Assembly (NCBI GenBank): GCA_918797485.1 | Contig: CAKKNE010000004.1 | Location: 62,001 to 126,000, forward strand | Direction of reading: 5' to 3' | Origin: Pelagomonas calceolata | Taxonomy: Eukaryota; Sar; Pelagophyceae; Pelagomonadales; Pelagomonadaceae | DNA length: 64,000 nt | Part shown: one piece after another, positions 24,550 to 33,450 of the stretch | Layout: each line of letters starts with the position of its first letter | How positions within the stretch are numbered: position 1 is the first letter of the stretch | The notes under the pieces: generated by a model | Told to the model about the DNA's origin: nothing | The model's input: only the letters and a program-made list of their open reading frames with translations | Database searches by the model: none | Made by a program: the position numbers and the translations under genes

Positions 24550-26958
24550 ATGCGACGCACACTCGTGCTCTGCGCGTGTGCACAGGCGCTCGTACCGACG
24601 ACAAGACTGTCGCAGCGCCGCCGAACAAAGTTGCGAGCATTCGAGGCAATTGATGCAGCACACGGGCTCATACAGCACCTGCACCACGTTGATGCGCACG
24701 CGACGCTCGCCGACGCGGCGCGCGCGGCGCAAAGCGCACTGGCGACGCACGCCGAACTGCCAACAGCCCTCCAAGCCGCCTCCGACGTGAGCGGCCTAGA
24801 TGCGGAGCGCGCGATCGACGCGTTGGGCAGGGACATCTTCGCCTTCCTCGCCGCGAGTGTATTAGTTGTGCCGGCATCAAGACTAGTAGGGGCGCCGCCG
24901 GTGCTGGGCTTCCTGGCGATTGGGTGTATTCTGGGCCCGCACGGGCTCGGCGTTTTTGGGGACGTCGAGGCCGACGTGGCATTGGGGGACTTTGGCATTC
25001 TGTTCCTTCTGTTCAACGAGGGCCTGAACCTTTCGCCCGAGAGATTGAGGAAGCTGGGGGAGTTCTTGAGGTTAGGATTAGCGCAGTTCATCCTCACGGT
25101 CGCGGTGTTCTTCTTCTTCAGCTTCTACCTGGGCCCTGAATTGGTCCCAATTGTAGATAAAGCGGCGTCGTCGATCGGCATCCCTATAGATGATGCCCTG
25201 CTGAAGACCATCGAGGCGACGCCCGTCGCGGCGTTCTGCGTGGCCGCGGCGGGGTCGCTGTCGTCGTCGGCTCTAGCTCTACCGGTGCTGGAAGCAAGAG
25301 GCTGGAAGGACCTGCCCGAAGGCGCCGCGGCTCTCAGTATATTACTGCTGCAGGACCTGGCCGTGGCGCCGATCCTCGTCGCGCTACCCTTGGTGGCGGG
25401 CGGCGGCTCGGCCGTCGCCGACGGCGACATCGCGTTACTCGCCTTCAAGGCCACCGTGGGCTGCTGCGCCGTGTTATTTCTGGGGTCTCGGGTATTAAGG
25501 GTGGCCTTCGACGCCGTCGCCGCGGCGCGGTCCACGGAAACGTTTGTGGCCGCCACTTTATTAGTAGCGATCGGCATGGGCCGGCTCGCCGAGGCTATTG
25601 GATTATCAGCAACAACAGGAGCCTTCGCCGCGGGCGTTTTATTAGCAGGCAATAGGTACCGGGCGCAGATCCAGGCCGACATCCGACCTTTTGAAGGCAT
25701 CTTGTTGGGGGTCTTCTTCATGGCGGCCGGGGCGGGCTTCGATCCGGGTTTGGTGGCGCAGGAGCTGCCGACCTTAACTTTAGGTGTGGTCGCGTTCCTG
25801 GCCGTGAAGTGCGCCGTGCTCTTCGCGTCGGGCCCGGCGTTTGGATTGGACGTGCCGCGGGCGGCGCGCGTCGCGGTGCTATTGTCGCCGGGCGGCGAGT
25901 TCGCCTTCATCATCTTTAAACTCGCCGAAGATTTGGGCGTGCTCTCGTCGCGGACGTCCGACTTATTGACGACGTCGGTGATCCTGTCCATGGCTTTGTC
26001 TCCCTTATTCGCGGAGTTCGCGCAGTACGCGGGCGACGAATTGGACCGCCAGGTCGGCGAGGGCCGCATACCTTTGACTACTGATGGTGATGTCGAGGAC
26101 GAGGTCTCGGCGATCTTCAAACGAGTAGACACGGACGGCGACGGCACGATTGATCTGGACGAACTTAGAGTTTATGTATCTCGACGCGGATTCCCGGCGG
26201 CCCAAGCGGACCGGGCCTTCGACGCGCTGGACGACAACGGCGACGGCGTGCTGAGTCTCGAGGAGTGGCGTGCCGGTCTTGAAAAAGAGGAGTTAAGGCA
26301 ATTACTGAGACCGGAGACGGACGACGCGCTGCAAGATGCGGTCGTCGTGTGCGGCTACGGGCCCGTCGGGCGGGCCGCGTGCGCCGCGATTAGCGGCCAC
26401 GCGCCGGTCGTCGCTGTTGATTTAGATCCGGCGCGCGTCGCGGACGGCGTCGTCGACGACGCCGCGAACGTGGTCTACGGCGACGGCGCGTCGGCGACGG
26501 TCCTCAAGGCAGCCGGGGTGACGGAGCCGCGAGCCATCGTCGTGGCCTACGCCGGCGCCGACCGGCGCGCGGAGGCCGTCGCGCGGCTGCGGGAGTCGTT
26601 CCCGGACGCGCCCATCATTGCCAGGGCGGGCGGCGGGCCGCTGGCTTCGGAAGGCAGAGAGCTCGAGAAGAGCGGCGCGGCCGTCGTGCACGAGGCGACG
26701 CAGATGGGTTTGGGGCTGGCGGAGCAGGTTATTGGAGAAAGCTTGGATCGGGCCGCGGCGGAGAGCGCCGTGTACAAGGCCGACGCGCGGCGGCCGCGCG
26801 CCGTGTCGGGCCCGAGCCGGCCCTTCCGGCTGAAGCTCGGCCTGCCGGCGCCGCCGGAGGCCTCCGGCGGCGGTTGGCGGCCGCTCGGGCGGTCGCTGCG
26901 CCGGCGCTGGGCGCGCTGGCGCTCCTCGGCGGAGTCGGATGATAGTGATAGTGTGTAA
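24550..26958 (+). CDS. KEA3-like K+/H+ antiporter with EF-hands and RCK domain
   Basis: An 802-residue plastid membrane protein. The start at 24550 gives a signal peptide (MRRTLVLCACAQALVPT) and transit region. About residues 95-510 are a CPA2 cation/proton exchanger with 10-12 membrane segments (LLFNEGLNLSPERL, LSILLLQDLAVAP, TTGAFAAGVLLAG). Two EF-hand loops follow at about 527-538 (DTDGDGTIDLDE) and 560-571 (DDNGDGVLSLEE), both with full Ca ligands. A TrkA-N/RCK NAD-binding domain begins near 597 (VVVCGYGPVGRA). Diatom KEA3 is known to have an EF-hand and to regulate the thylakoid proton gradient and photoprotection, so the same role is likely here. Confidence 0.92.
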   Translation: MRRTLVLCACAQALVPTTRLSQRRRTKLRAFEAIDAAHGLIQHLHHVDAHATLADAARAAQSALATHAELPTALQAASDVSGLDAERAIDALGRDIFAFLAASVLVVPASRLVGAPPVLGFLAIGCILGPHGLGVFGDVEADVALGDFGILFLLFNEGLNLSPERLRKLGEFLRLGLAQFILTVAVFFFFSFYLGPELVPIVDKAASSIGIPIDDALLKTIEATPVAAFCVAAAGSLSSSALALPVLEARGWKDLPEGAAALSILLLQDLAVAPILVALPLVAGGGSAVADGDIALLAFKATVGCCAVLFLGSRVLRVAFDAVAAARSTETFVAATLLVAIGMGRLAEAIGLSATTGAFAAGVLLAGNRYRAQIQADIRPFEGILLGVFFMAAGAGFDPGLVAQELPTLTLGVVAFLAVKCAVLFASGPAFGLDVPRAARVAVLLSPGGEFAFIIFKLAEDLGVLSSRTSDLLTTSVILSMALSPLFAEFAQYAGDELDRQVGEGRIPLTTDGDVEDEVSAIFKRVDTDGDGTIDLDELRVYVSRRGFPAAQADRAFDALDDNGDGVLSLEEWRAGLEKEELRQLLRPETDDALQDAVVVCGYGPVGRAACAAISGHAPVVAVDLDPARVADGVVDDAANVVYGDGASATVLKAAGVTEPRAIVVAYAGADRRAEAVARLRESFPDAPIIARAGGGPLASEGRELEKSGAAVVHEATQMGLGLAEQVIGESLDRAAAESAVYKADARRPRAVSGPSRPFRLKLGLPAPPEASGGGWRPLGRSLRRRWARWRSSAESDDSDSV

Positions 26959-27382
26959 ACTTATTGTGGCTTATTCTTACCGCGTCGATGGCGTGCAGCC
27001 CAGCCTGGCTGGCGTCCCCTCTCGCCACGAGAGCTCGTGCCCAGCCGGCCGGCGGCCGCGTCTGAGGCGGATTTTCGTAAAGCCGATTCTTGCGGGTCCG
27101 GGGCGTAGTTGAGCGCTCTTGATTTATCTTTTAGCAGCGAAAACGTCGCGAGATGCCGAAAATAGGGAGGTAACCCTAGTTAAGCGTCCTCGAGTTGGGC
27201 GCAGCGCTGAGCCGCAAAAAGGCGGGGTGCGCCGCAAAGGACGCGAAGGACGCTGCCCTTGGGCCATAGAAAACTTGTAGGTCCCCGTTCTTGTCCAAAC
27301 GCGCGTCCCACGGGCTGCCGATAGGCTCCCGCTTAGGACCATCTCTGGGCAGCCTCGTCGCCGCGCCCGACGCCTCGCAACC
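26959..27382. other. Intergenic with an introner-core-like fragment
   Basis: About 420 bp between two plus-strand genes. The string cgcgtcgatggcgtg near 26981-26995 matches the introner core, but no terminal repeats flank it, so it is at best a relic. Nothing else is recognised. Confidence 0.4.
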
Positions 27383-28825
27383 ATGCCCGGCCTCCGCCCC
27401 ATCGACGAGATCGAGAGGCGGCGCGCGGCCCAGGAGGTGACCGATGACCTCAAGCGGCACAACACGGACATGTGGCTCTCCACGGAGCGCGCGAAGTGGG
27501 AGCAAAAAACGCACGACAAGATTGTGGAGCGGGGGCGCCGCGCGCGCATCCGCAAATACGACAAGGAGGCCGAGGACGAGTTGAGGAGGCGGCGCGAGCG
27601 CCTCGCCAAGTTGTATTCCGAGGAGATGGCGCAGTGGCGCCACGAGGTGGCGACCTCTGGCAAGAGCGCCGCGGACCGCAAGGCTGAAGTCGAGGCGAAG
27701 GCCCTGGAGCTAGGACGGCAGCGCGAAGTCGCTCGTAAGAAGCACAACGACTGGGCCTACGCGCAGCAGCGCCGCAATTCGTTAGATGATGTGCGGAAGC
27801 GCGACTCGAAGGCCTTCGTCGAGGCTTGCCTGTCGACGCGCCACTTGCAGCACGAGGAGAAAGCAAGGCGCCTCCAGAAAGAAAAAGAGGAAGAAGAGGC
27901 CTGGCTCAAGAAGTGGCGCGAGGGCCTGGCCGAGGCCGATCGCATCGAAGCCGAGAAGGTGGCCAAACATAAAGCCCACGAGCACGACGTGAAATATGTG
28001 CTGGACGAACAGGTCGAGCTCAAGAAGAAGCGCTACCGAGCACGGGAGGAGCGCATGAAGAAGGAGGCCGAGGAGGAGCTCGCGGAGTGGAAGATCGCCG
28101 TCGACGCCGAGGCGAAGAAGCAGATCGACCTGAGGGATGCGGCGCGGGCACGATCGGCGGACGTCATGGGCTTCAATTCCGTATTTGACCAGAAGAAGGA
28201 GGTGTTCAAGAAGGAACAGTTGAGGAGGGACAAATTAACCTTGCAGTACGAGCTCGATTTACAGAAAGCGCAGGACGACAAAGACGCGGCGAAGATTCAG
28301 GCCGAGAAGGAGTTGAACGCGCGGTTCAAGAAGTACCTGGACGGGTTCGAGAAGCTCAAGGGCGCGGATGAAGCGAAGATCGAAGCGGTGCGCCGGAAGC
28401 TCGAGAACCGCATCTGGGATGAGCGCGATCGGGCCTTCCAGGCCGAGATCGACGCGCGCGAGTATCTGCGGAAGCAGGTCGACCTCGGGCGGCAGCAGCA
28501 GATCCGGGACAAGATCGCCGCCGAGAAGTTCTCGACGAGTCACTATGGGGCCGAGATCGCGGCCATCGAGGCGGCGCAGAAGAAGGCGAACGACGAGGAC
28601 GACCGGCGGCAGGCCTACCAGAAGCAGGCGGCTATTGATCACCAGTCGAAACTAAGGCTACAGATCGAACGGAATAAAGTCAGGCGGGCCGAAGAAAAAC
28701 AAGCCGAGTTCCTCGAGAAGAAGTACATCGAGAAGGTCGAGGCGGAACATGCCTATATTGTGGCGAACGAGGGCGGGCGGTGCAACATCCACCACCCGAT
28801 CAAGTCGATGAAGTGGTTCACGTAG
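27383..28825 (+). CDS. CFAP53/CCDC11-like coiled-coil (TPH domain) protein
   Basis: A 480-residue protein that is almost entirely charged coiled coil of the trichohyalin-plectin-homology type. The N-terminal pattern (HDKIVERGRRARIRKYDKEAEDELRRRRERLAKLYSEE split over residues 40-80) and the LYSEEMAQWRHE string are typical of CFAP53/CCDC11 and MNS1-like axonemal proteins. A short conserved tail (CNIHHPIKSMKWFT) ends the chain. The probable role is in ciliary microtubules, consistent with flagellated cells in the life cycle. Assignment to CFAP53 rather than another TPH protein is by eye. Confidence 0.75.
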   Translation: MPGLRPIDEIERRRAAQEVTDDLKRHNTDMWLSTERAKWEQKTHDKIVERGRRARIRKYDKEAEDELRRRRERLAKLYSEEMAQWRHEVATSGKSAADRKAEVEAKALELGRQREVARKKHNDWAYAQQRRNSLDDVRKRDSKAFVEACLSTRHLQHEEKARRLQKEKEEEEAWLKKWREGLAEADRIEAEKVAKHKAHEHDVKYVLDEQVELKKKRYRAREERMKKEAEEELAEWKIAVDAEAKKQIDLRDAARARSADVMGFNSVFDQKKEVFKKEQLRRDKLTLQYELDLQKAQDDKDAAKIQAEKELNARFKKYLDGFEKLKGADEAKIEAVRRKLENRIWDERDRAFQAEIDAREYLRKQVDLGRQQQIRDKIAAEKFSTSHYGAEIAAIEAAQKKANDEDDRRQAYQKQAAIDHQSKLRLQIERNKVRRAEEKQAEFLEKKYIEKVEAEHAYIVANEGGRCNIHHPIKSMKWFT

Positions 28826-28944
28826 CTTGCTTTCGGGCGTAAGAGAAGCGTACACATTACTCTTTACGGTGGCATCCCGCGGGGTCAGTTGTAGCACAAG
28901 CGGTCACATTACTCTTCTCGCGTCGCCGGCGCGGGGACGAGGGC

Positions 28945-30246
28945 TCAGTTGTAGCCCCGGCCCGCGCGGTTCTTGTACTCGTAGGTGACGCGGTCGTACG
29001 CGCGTCCGGTCCGCGCGTCCACTAGCGGTTTTGTTTTGAGCCACGCCTCCGCGCCGCGCCGCAGCCTCAGGGTGTCGGCCTCGCCCCGCGCGCTCGCCGC
29101 GGCGAGCACGAGCGGCGCGAGGACCGGGTGCCAGAGCTGCGCGGGCTGTGCGTCCCCGAGCCCGAGGAACGTCCGCGCGAGGTCCACGGGCAGGGCGACG
29201 GATCGCGTCGTCGTCGCAAGGAGCGTGCCCTGGCGGTCGCAGACCTCGCGGACGGCGCGCATCTGTCGTCCGGAGAAGGGAAACAGGCCGTTGTGCGTGA
29301 ATGGGAAGTGCTCGACGCCCGCGAGCACGGGAAAGAGCAGCGCAAAGGCGAAGAGGCGGCTCGGCCACGGCGAACAGGTACCCGAAGATACTGATACAGC
29401 CAGGTCGTCAACGATCAATCCCACGAACAGGACGACGCGATTCTCGAAAAAATCGATCGCCGTCAATAAGGCGACTCCAAAATGGAACGCGATCGCGCAC
29501 GCGCGGAACGTGAGACGGACTCTGGCGTCGTCGAGGTACGCGAGCAACAGGCCAACGCCGACGAGCTCGAGGCCTATCCGCGCGCCCGCGTCGGCTATCG
29601 CGAGAAACCGTCGGGGAGCCTTCGCCGCGGAGGCCGTCAGCTTTGGAACGACGCCGTTGCGCGCCCCGCGGAGCACCTCTTTGAGTGAGTCGCCGTCGAA
29701 GGCCCCGCCGGTCCAGAGCCGCCGCAGGCCCGAACCGCCGTATGCGTGGCACAGGGCAAGCGCCCGTCCCGTCGCGCGGCAGGGTTCCGGTAATGCCGAC
29801 GCGAATAGCGTGTTGAGCAGCAGGACGTCGCGGTGCCAGCCCAGCGCCGCATGGAAGCGGAGCTCCACAATCGCGTAGGCCAGCGCGACGACGACGCGTA
29901 GGGCGCCGCCGTCGACGACGCAGACCGCCGCCGCTCCAATTAAAGCTACCGCGAACGCGAGCCGCTGCGTATTATGAGCGCAGAGCCGCAGCAATAGCGG
30001 GATCGGACACCAGCGCGGCCGTCGCAGTACCGCGGCGTCGTAGCCGAGCGGCTTGCGTATGGATCGTGCCGGTCGGCGCGTGAGGTTCAGGAAAAAGCAG
30101 CCGTACGCGTCCCTTAGCAGCATGAGAGGTAGGGCAGCGTAGAGCAGCCTGTCTGTGTCGCCTCCACCGCATCGCTGCCAGAAGTTGTCCGGCAGTCTAA
30201 GTATGAGTGCTGCCGCCATCAGGGCAGCCCATGGCGGTGCAATCAT
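28945..30246 (-). CDS. Polytopic membrane protein, HTTM/GGCX-like
   Basis: A 433-residue protein from the ATG at 30246 with about eight hydrophobic segments (LIGAAAVCVVDGGALRVVVALA, LELVGVGLLLAYL, GVALLTAIDFFENRVVLFVGLIVDD). Conserved-looking features are RFHAALGWHRDVLLLNTLF near the middle and a soluble C-terminal domain (about residues 320-433). The order resembles the HTTM (vitamin-K-dependent gamma-carboxylase-like) membrane domain, but I see no decisive motif. An alternative is an unclassified algal membrane protein. It converges on the CFAP53-like gene with ~120 bp between stops. Confidence 0.6.
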   Translation of the reverse strand: MIAPPWAALMAAALILRLPDNFWQRCGGGDTDRLLYAALPLMLLRDAYGCFFLNLTRRPARSIRKPLGYDAAVLRRPRWCPIPLLLRLCAHNTQRLAFAVALIGAAAVCVVDGGALRVVVALAYAIVELRFHAALGWHRDVLLLNTLFASALPEPCRATGRALALCHAYGGSGLRRLWTGGAFDGDSLKEVLRGARNGVVPKLTASAAKAPRRFLAIADAGARIGLELVGVGLLLAYLDDARVRLTFRACAIAFHFGVALLTAIDFFENRVVLFVGLIVDDLAVSVSSGTCSPWPSRLFAFALLFPVLAGVEHFPFTHNGLFPFSGRQMRAVREVCDRQGTLLATTTRSVALPVDLARTFLGLGDAQPAQLWHPVLAPLVLAAASARGEADTLRLRRGAEAWLKTKPLVDARTGRAYDRVTYEYKNRAGRGYN

Positions 30247-30539
30247 CGTGTCATTGCGTTCTTGGGGGGCTGCCCGGGATCTGCCGTAGCTACTGTAGTA
30301 ACATACTAGAGCCCAGGCCAAACGCCGCGGGTCGCTTGTTTGCTTGTAAGGAGTGCCCGGCCGTAGCTCCTGTTACAGCTTTTAGATCCACTGTCACGCG
30401 ACAGGCATAAGTGCGGAGCCTGAGCACCGCCCAACAAGGCCAAAAGCAGCACCGCCGTCGCTGCTGCGCGCGCGACACGCCTTAAACGCCCACACATCGG
30501 TCCAAGGGGCGGGCAACACAAAAAGCAAATTAAGAACCA

Positions 30540-31880
30540 ATGGCCCAACTTCTGGACAACGTGCTAGACAGCCTCCAGCAGAAGCTCGAGACGCAGCTCG
30601 ACAGCGCGGTCGGCATCGACCTCAAAACTGATAGAGAGACAGAAAGCGACGAGGACGAGCCGGCCGACGTGAAGGCGCTGCGGGCGCGCGTCAAGAAAGC
30701 CGAGGCCGACGCAGCCGCTCTGCTCGACGAGGGCGCAGACTTATCCACAAAACTCGGCAGGAGCGAGCAGCGCAATAAAACCCTGCGCGCCGAACTCGCG
30801 GACCGCGAGCGCGTCATCGCGCGCCTCGAGAGCCGGGGCCCGCCCGTCGACGACGGCGAGGAGCGCGCGCGCCTCGAGGGCGAGGCTGCAAGTTTAGAAG
30901 CGCGCGCCGCGTCCCTGGAGCTGGAAAACGGCTCTTTAAAACGACTCGCGGCGGCCTCGGCCGAGACGCGCGATAAATTAGCCAAGACGGAGCGGCTCCT
31001 GGCCGCGGCAGTTGCCGAGCGCGACGCGAGCCGCGCCGACGCAGCTGCCGCAAGGCGCGACGCGGCCGACGCGCTCGTGGCCGCGCGCGGCGGCGCCGAG
31101 GACCCGCGCGTGGCGGCGCTCGAGGCGGAACTGGAGGAGGTGCGGGCCGCGGTGAGGCGCCGGGACGCGGACGCGGCCTTGAACCTGCGCGACGGCGTCG
31201 CACTCGCGACGGGCGACGCGGAGGCGCGCCTCGCCGCGGCGCTCCGCGAGCGCGACGCAGCGCAATCGCTCGTCGCGACGACGCGCAGCGAACTGCGCAA
31301 CATTACAAGCGAGCGCGACGCCCTCAGGAAGAGAGAAGAGAGGCGCCCGTCGGACGGCGCCGACGCGGCACGCCTCGCCGCGGACCGCGACGCGCTAGAG
31401 GCGCGTTTGCGCGAGGCCGTGGCCGCGAACGCTGCTCTCAGACGCGACCGGCGGGCGCCGGCCGCGGTTTCGTCGAAGGCGCCGGACCGGGCCCTGGAGG
31501 ACGAGGTCGCGACGCTCCGGACGCGTCTGGACGCGCTGTCGGCCGACGCGCGCGTCCACGGCGTCCAGCTCGAGCGGGCTCGCGCCGCGACGGCCGACGC
31601 GCTCGCCCAGCGCGACGCCACGAAGCAGCAGGCCGACGCCGCCGTGGCGCGCGCCATCGCGACGATGAAGGGGGCCGTCGAGAAGGCCCGGAGCGACGCG
31701 GCGCGCGAAATCGCCGAGGCCCGGGCGGACGCGGACGCGGCGCGCGAGGACCTCAAGGACGTCAAAGCGTCGTTCCACGACACCCTACAGGTCGTGCTCG
31801 CCGGCGACGGGCCGTCTGCACAAGCTCCGGCGACTTCGTCGAGGCCGACGTTCGCGCTCGAGGAGGAGGAGGAGGATTAG
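30540..31880 (+). CDS. Long coiled-coil protein
   Basis: A 446-residue Ala/Arg/Glu-rich protein starting MAQLLDNVLDSLQQKLETQL, with heptad-rich sequence from about residue 45 to 430 and an acidic end (EEEEED). The N-terminal ~25 residues could form a GRIP-like or dimerisation helix. No known domain is visible; a tether or cytoskeletal linker is possible. Very long antisense open frames here arise from the Arg/Ala codon bias and are not genes. Confidence 0.75.
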   Translation: MAQLLDNVLDSLQQKLETQLDSAVGIDLKTDRETESDEDEPADVKALRARVKKAEADAAALLDEGADLSTKLGRSEQRNKTLRAELADRERVIARLESRGPPVDDGEERARLEGEAASLEARAASLELENGSLKRLAAASAETRDKLAKTERLLAAAVAERDASRADAAAARRDAADALVAARGGAEDPRVAALEAELEEVRAAVRRRDADAALNLRDGVALATGDAEARLAAALRERDAAQSLVATTRSELRNITSERDALRKREERRPSDGADAARLAADRDALEARLREAVAANAALRRDRRAPAAVSSKAPDRALEDEVATLRTRLDALSADARVHGVQLERARAATADALAQRDATKQQADAAVARAIATMKGAVEKARSDAAREIAEARADADAAREDLKDVKASFHDTLQVVLAGDGPSAQAPATSSRPTFALEEEEED

Positions 31881-32279
31881 GTTGTCTTTGTTGTTGCTTT
31901 CCTTAGAGCTAGACCGCCTACCACGTCCCGCCGCGGGGGCTGCGTGACCGAACGCCCGCCCCGCCCCCGCCACTTAGACACGTCGGGCACGACGTGGGGA
32001 AGGGGATCTATCTTGTGCGCGCGCGCGCGAATGGCAATAACGAGAAAAATCTCCGCATTCTCCTCATTCTTCCTCATCTCATCTTGTATCTTTGAGCGAC
32101 TCGTACGTCAGCAATTTGGGCGACTCGTACGCCGCTACTCGACGATCGATCGCGCTAGCGTCAAAATCAAACAAACGAGTCTCGCAGCCTCCCCGATTGG
32201 CCCTGAGCCAACAACAAACGCGCGCAGCGGTTGAAAAATAGAAATAAACCATTATCCCTGCTCGGACTCTGAGACGACC
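31881..32279. other. Intergenic promoter region
   Basis: About 400 bp upstream of the RING-CH gene. Only one half of the CTAG palindrome is present (gctagcg near 32155). An AT-rich stretch sits at 32232-32255, just before the start. No gene is seen. Confidence 0.45.
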
Positions 32280-33278
32280 ATGGCCGAGCCCGAGCTCGAC
32301 GCGACCGCCCCGACGTTACCGGTATGCCTTCTCGACACCGACTTCGTCGAGCAAAGGTACCAAGAGGCCCTCGCGGGCGCCATCGAGGCGTGCGCGGCCG
32401 ACACGGCCGGTGAGAAGTGCTACATATGTTATGCCGAGGGCGATGAAGAAGGCCTCGTGCGCGGGTGCTCGTGCCGCGGGGATTCTGGCATCGCGCACGT
32501 TTCGTGCTTGGTGCGGGGGGCGCACGCCGCGGTCGAGCGCCACGGCGCGAAAAATTTTAACATGTGGCACAAGTGTGGCCTGTGCGAGCAAGACTACCAC
32601 GGCATCGTGGCGTGCGCGCTCGGGTGGGCGTGCTGGAGGACGTGCATGGGGCGGCCGGAGAAGGATCTATTTCGCCTCTCCGCGATTACAGTGCTTTATG
32701 ATGGTTTATGCAAAGCAGATAATTACGAGGACGCGGTGTCCGTACAAGAGGCCGAGTTGTGTATGCTGCGACGCCTCGGGTATTCTGAATCCCATGAGAT
32801 CATGCTCGCTGCGAAGACCAATCTTTCGGGTACGTATACTTGTCTGGGACTGGCTGAACAGGCCGTACAGATCGAAGAAGATATATACTCCGGGCGTTTG
32901 AAGCTCAATGGCGAGGAACATGAACACACCCTCACGGCAGCCAACAACTACGCGATCGCCCTCGTGAACCTCGAGCGCTTCGCAGAAGCCAGGTCACTGA
33001 TGTGCAAAACGATTCCTGTGGCGCGGCGCGTTTTCGGGGCGTCACATTATTATACGCTCAGGATGAAGTCAATTTATGCGGCAACACTCTACAAGGACAC
33101 CGGCGCCACGCTCGACGATCTCCGCGAAAGCGTGGAGACACTCGAAAAACACACGGTACCAACCGCGCGGCACGTGATGGGTCGCACGCACCCGGTCACA
33201 CAGAAAATTGAGGACGATCTGCGACGCTCGCGAGCCGCCCTCCGCGCCCGCGAGGCGCAGCCGCCGCCGCAAGCTTAA
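32280..33278 (+). CDS. RING-CH zinc finger plus TPR protein
   Basis: A 332-residue protein. Residues 47-105 form a C4HC3 RING-CH (RINGv) finger: CYIC, CSC, HVSC, CGLC. The C-terminal two thirds are tetratricopeptide repeats of kinesin-light-chain type (TNLSGTYTCLGLAEQAVQIEE, AANNYAIALVNLERFAEARSL). RING-CH domains act as E3 ubiquitin ligases (MARCH family), but those are usually membrane proteins; a soluble RING-CH/TPR fusion is characteristic of expanded families in pelagophyte-type algae. Partner proteins are unknown. Confidence 0.88.
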   Translation: MAEPELDATAPTLPVCLLDTDFVEQRYQEALAGAIEACAADTAGEKCYICYAEGDEEGLVRGCSCRGDSGIAHVSCLVRGAHAAVERHGAKNFNMWHKCGLCEQDYHGIVACALGWACWRTCMGRPEKDLFRLSAITVLYDGLCKADNYEDAVSVQEAELCMLRRLGYSESHEIMLAAKTNLSGTYTCLGLAEQAVQIEEDIYSGRLKLNGEEHEHTLTAANNYAIALVNLERFAEARSLMCKTIPVARRVFGASHYYTLRMKSIYAATLYKDTGATLDDLRESVETLEKHTVPTARHVMGRTHPVTQKIEDDLRRSRAALRAREAQPPPQA

Positions 33279-33450
33279 TATGGGTTCTGGATGCCGAAGC
33301 CAAGTGATGGACCGACTTGAACCTTACTCCAACTCGACCGAGATGAAAAAACTACAAAAACAAACAACAATATCCCACCCCGCCATCGTCGTTCGTCCTC
33401 CCTCGGTTAAGAGTATAAACACATATTTAAAAAACTTAGACAATAACACA

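Noticed and set aside
30530-31783. A 417-codon minus-strand frame opposite the long coiled-coil gene
   Set aside because: Ser/Ala/Arg repeats mirror the Ala/Arg/Glu coding strand. No domain is present.
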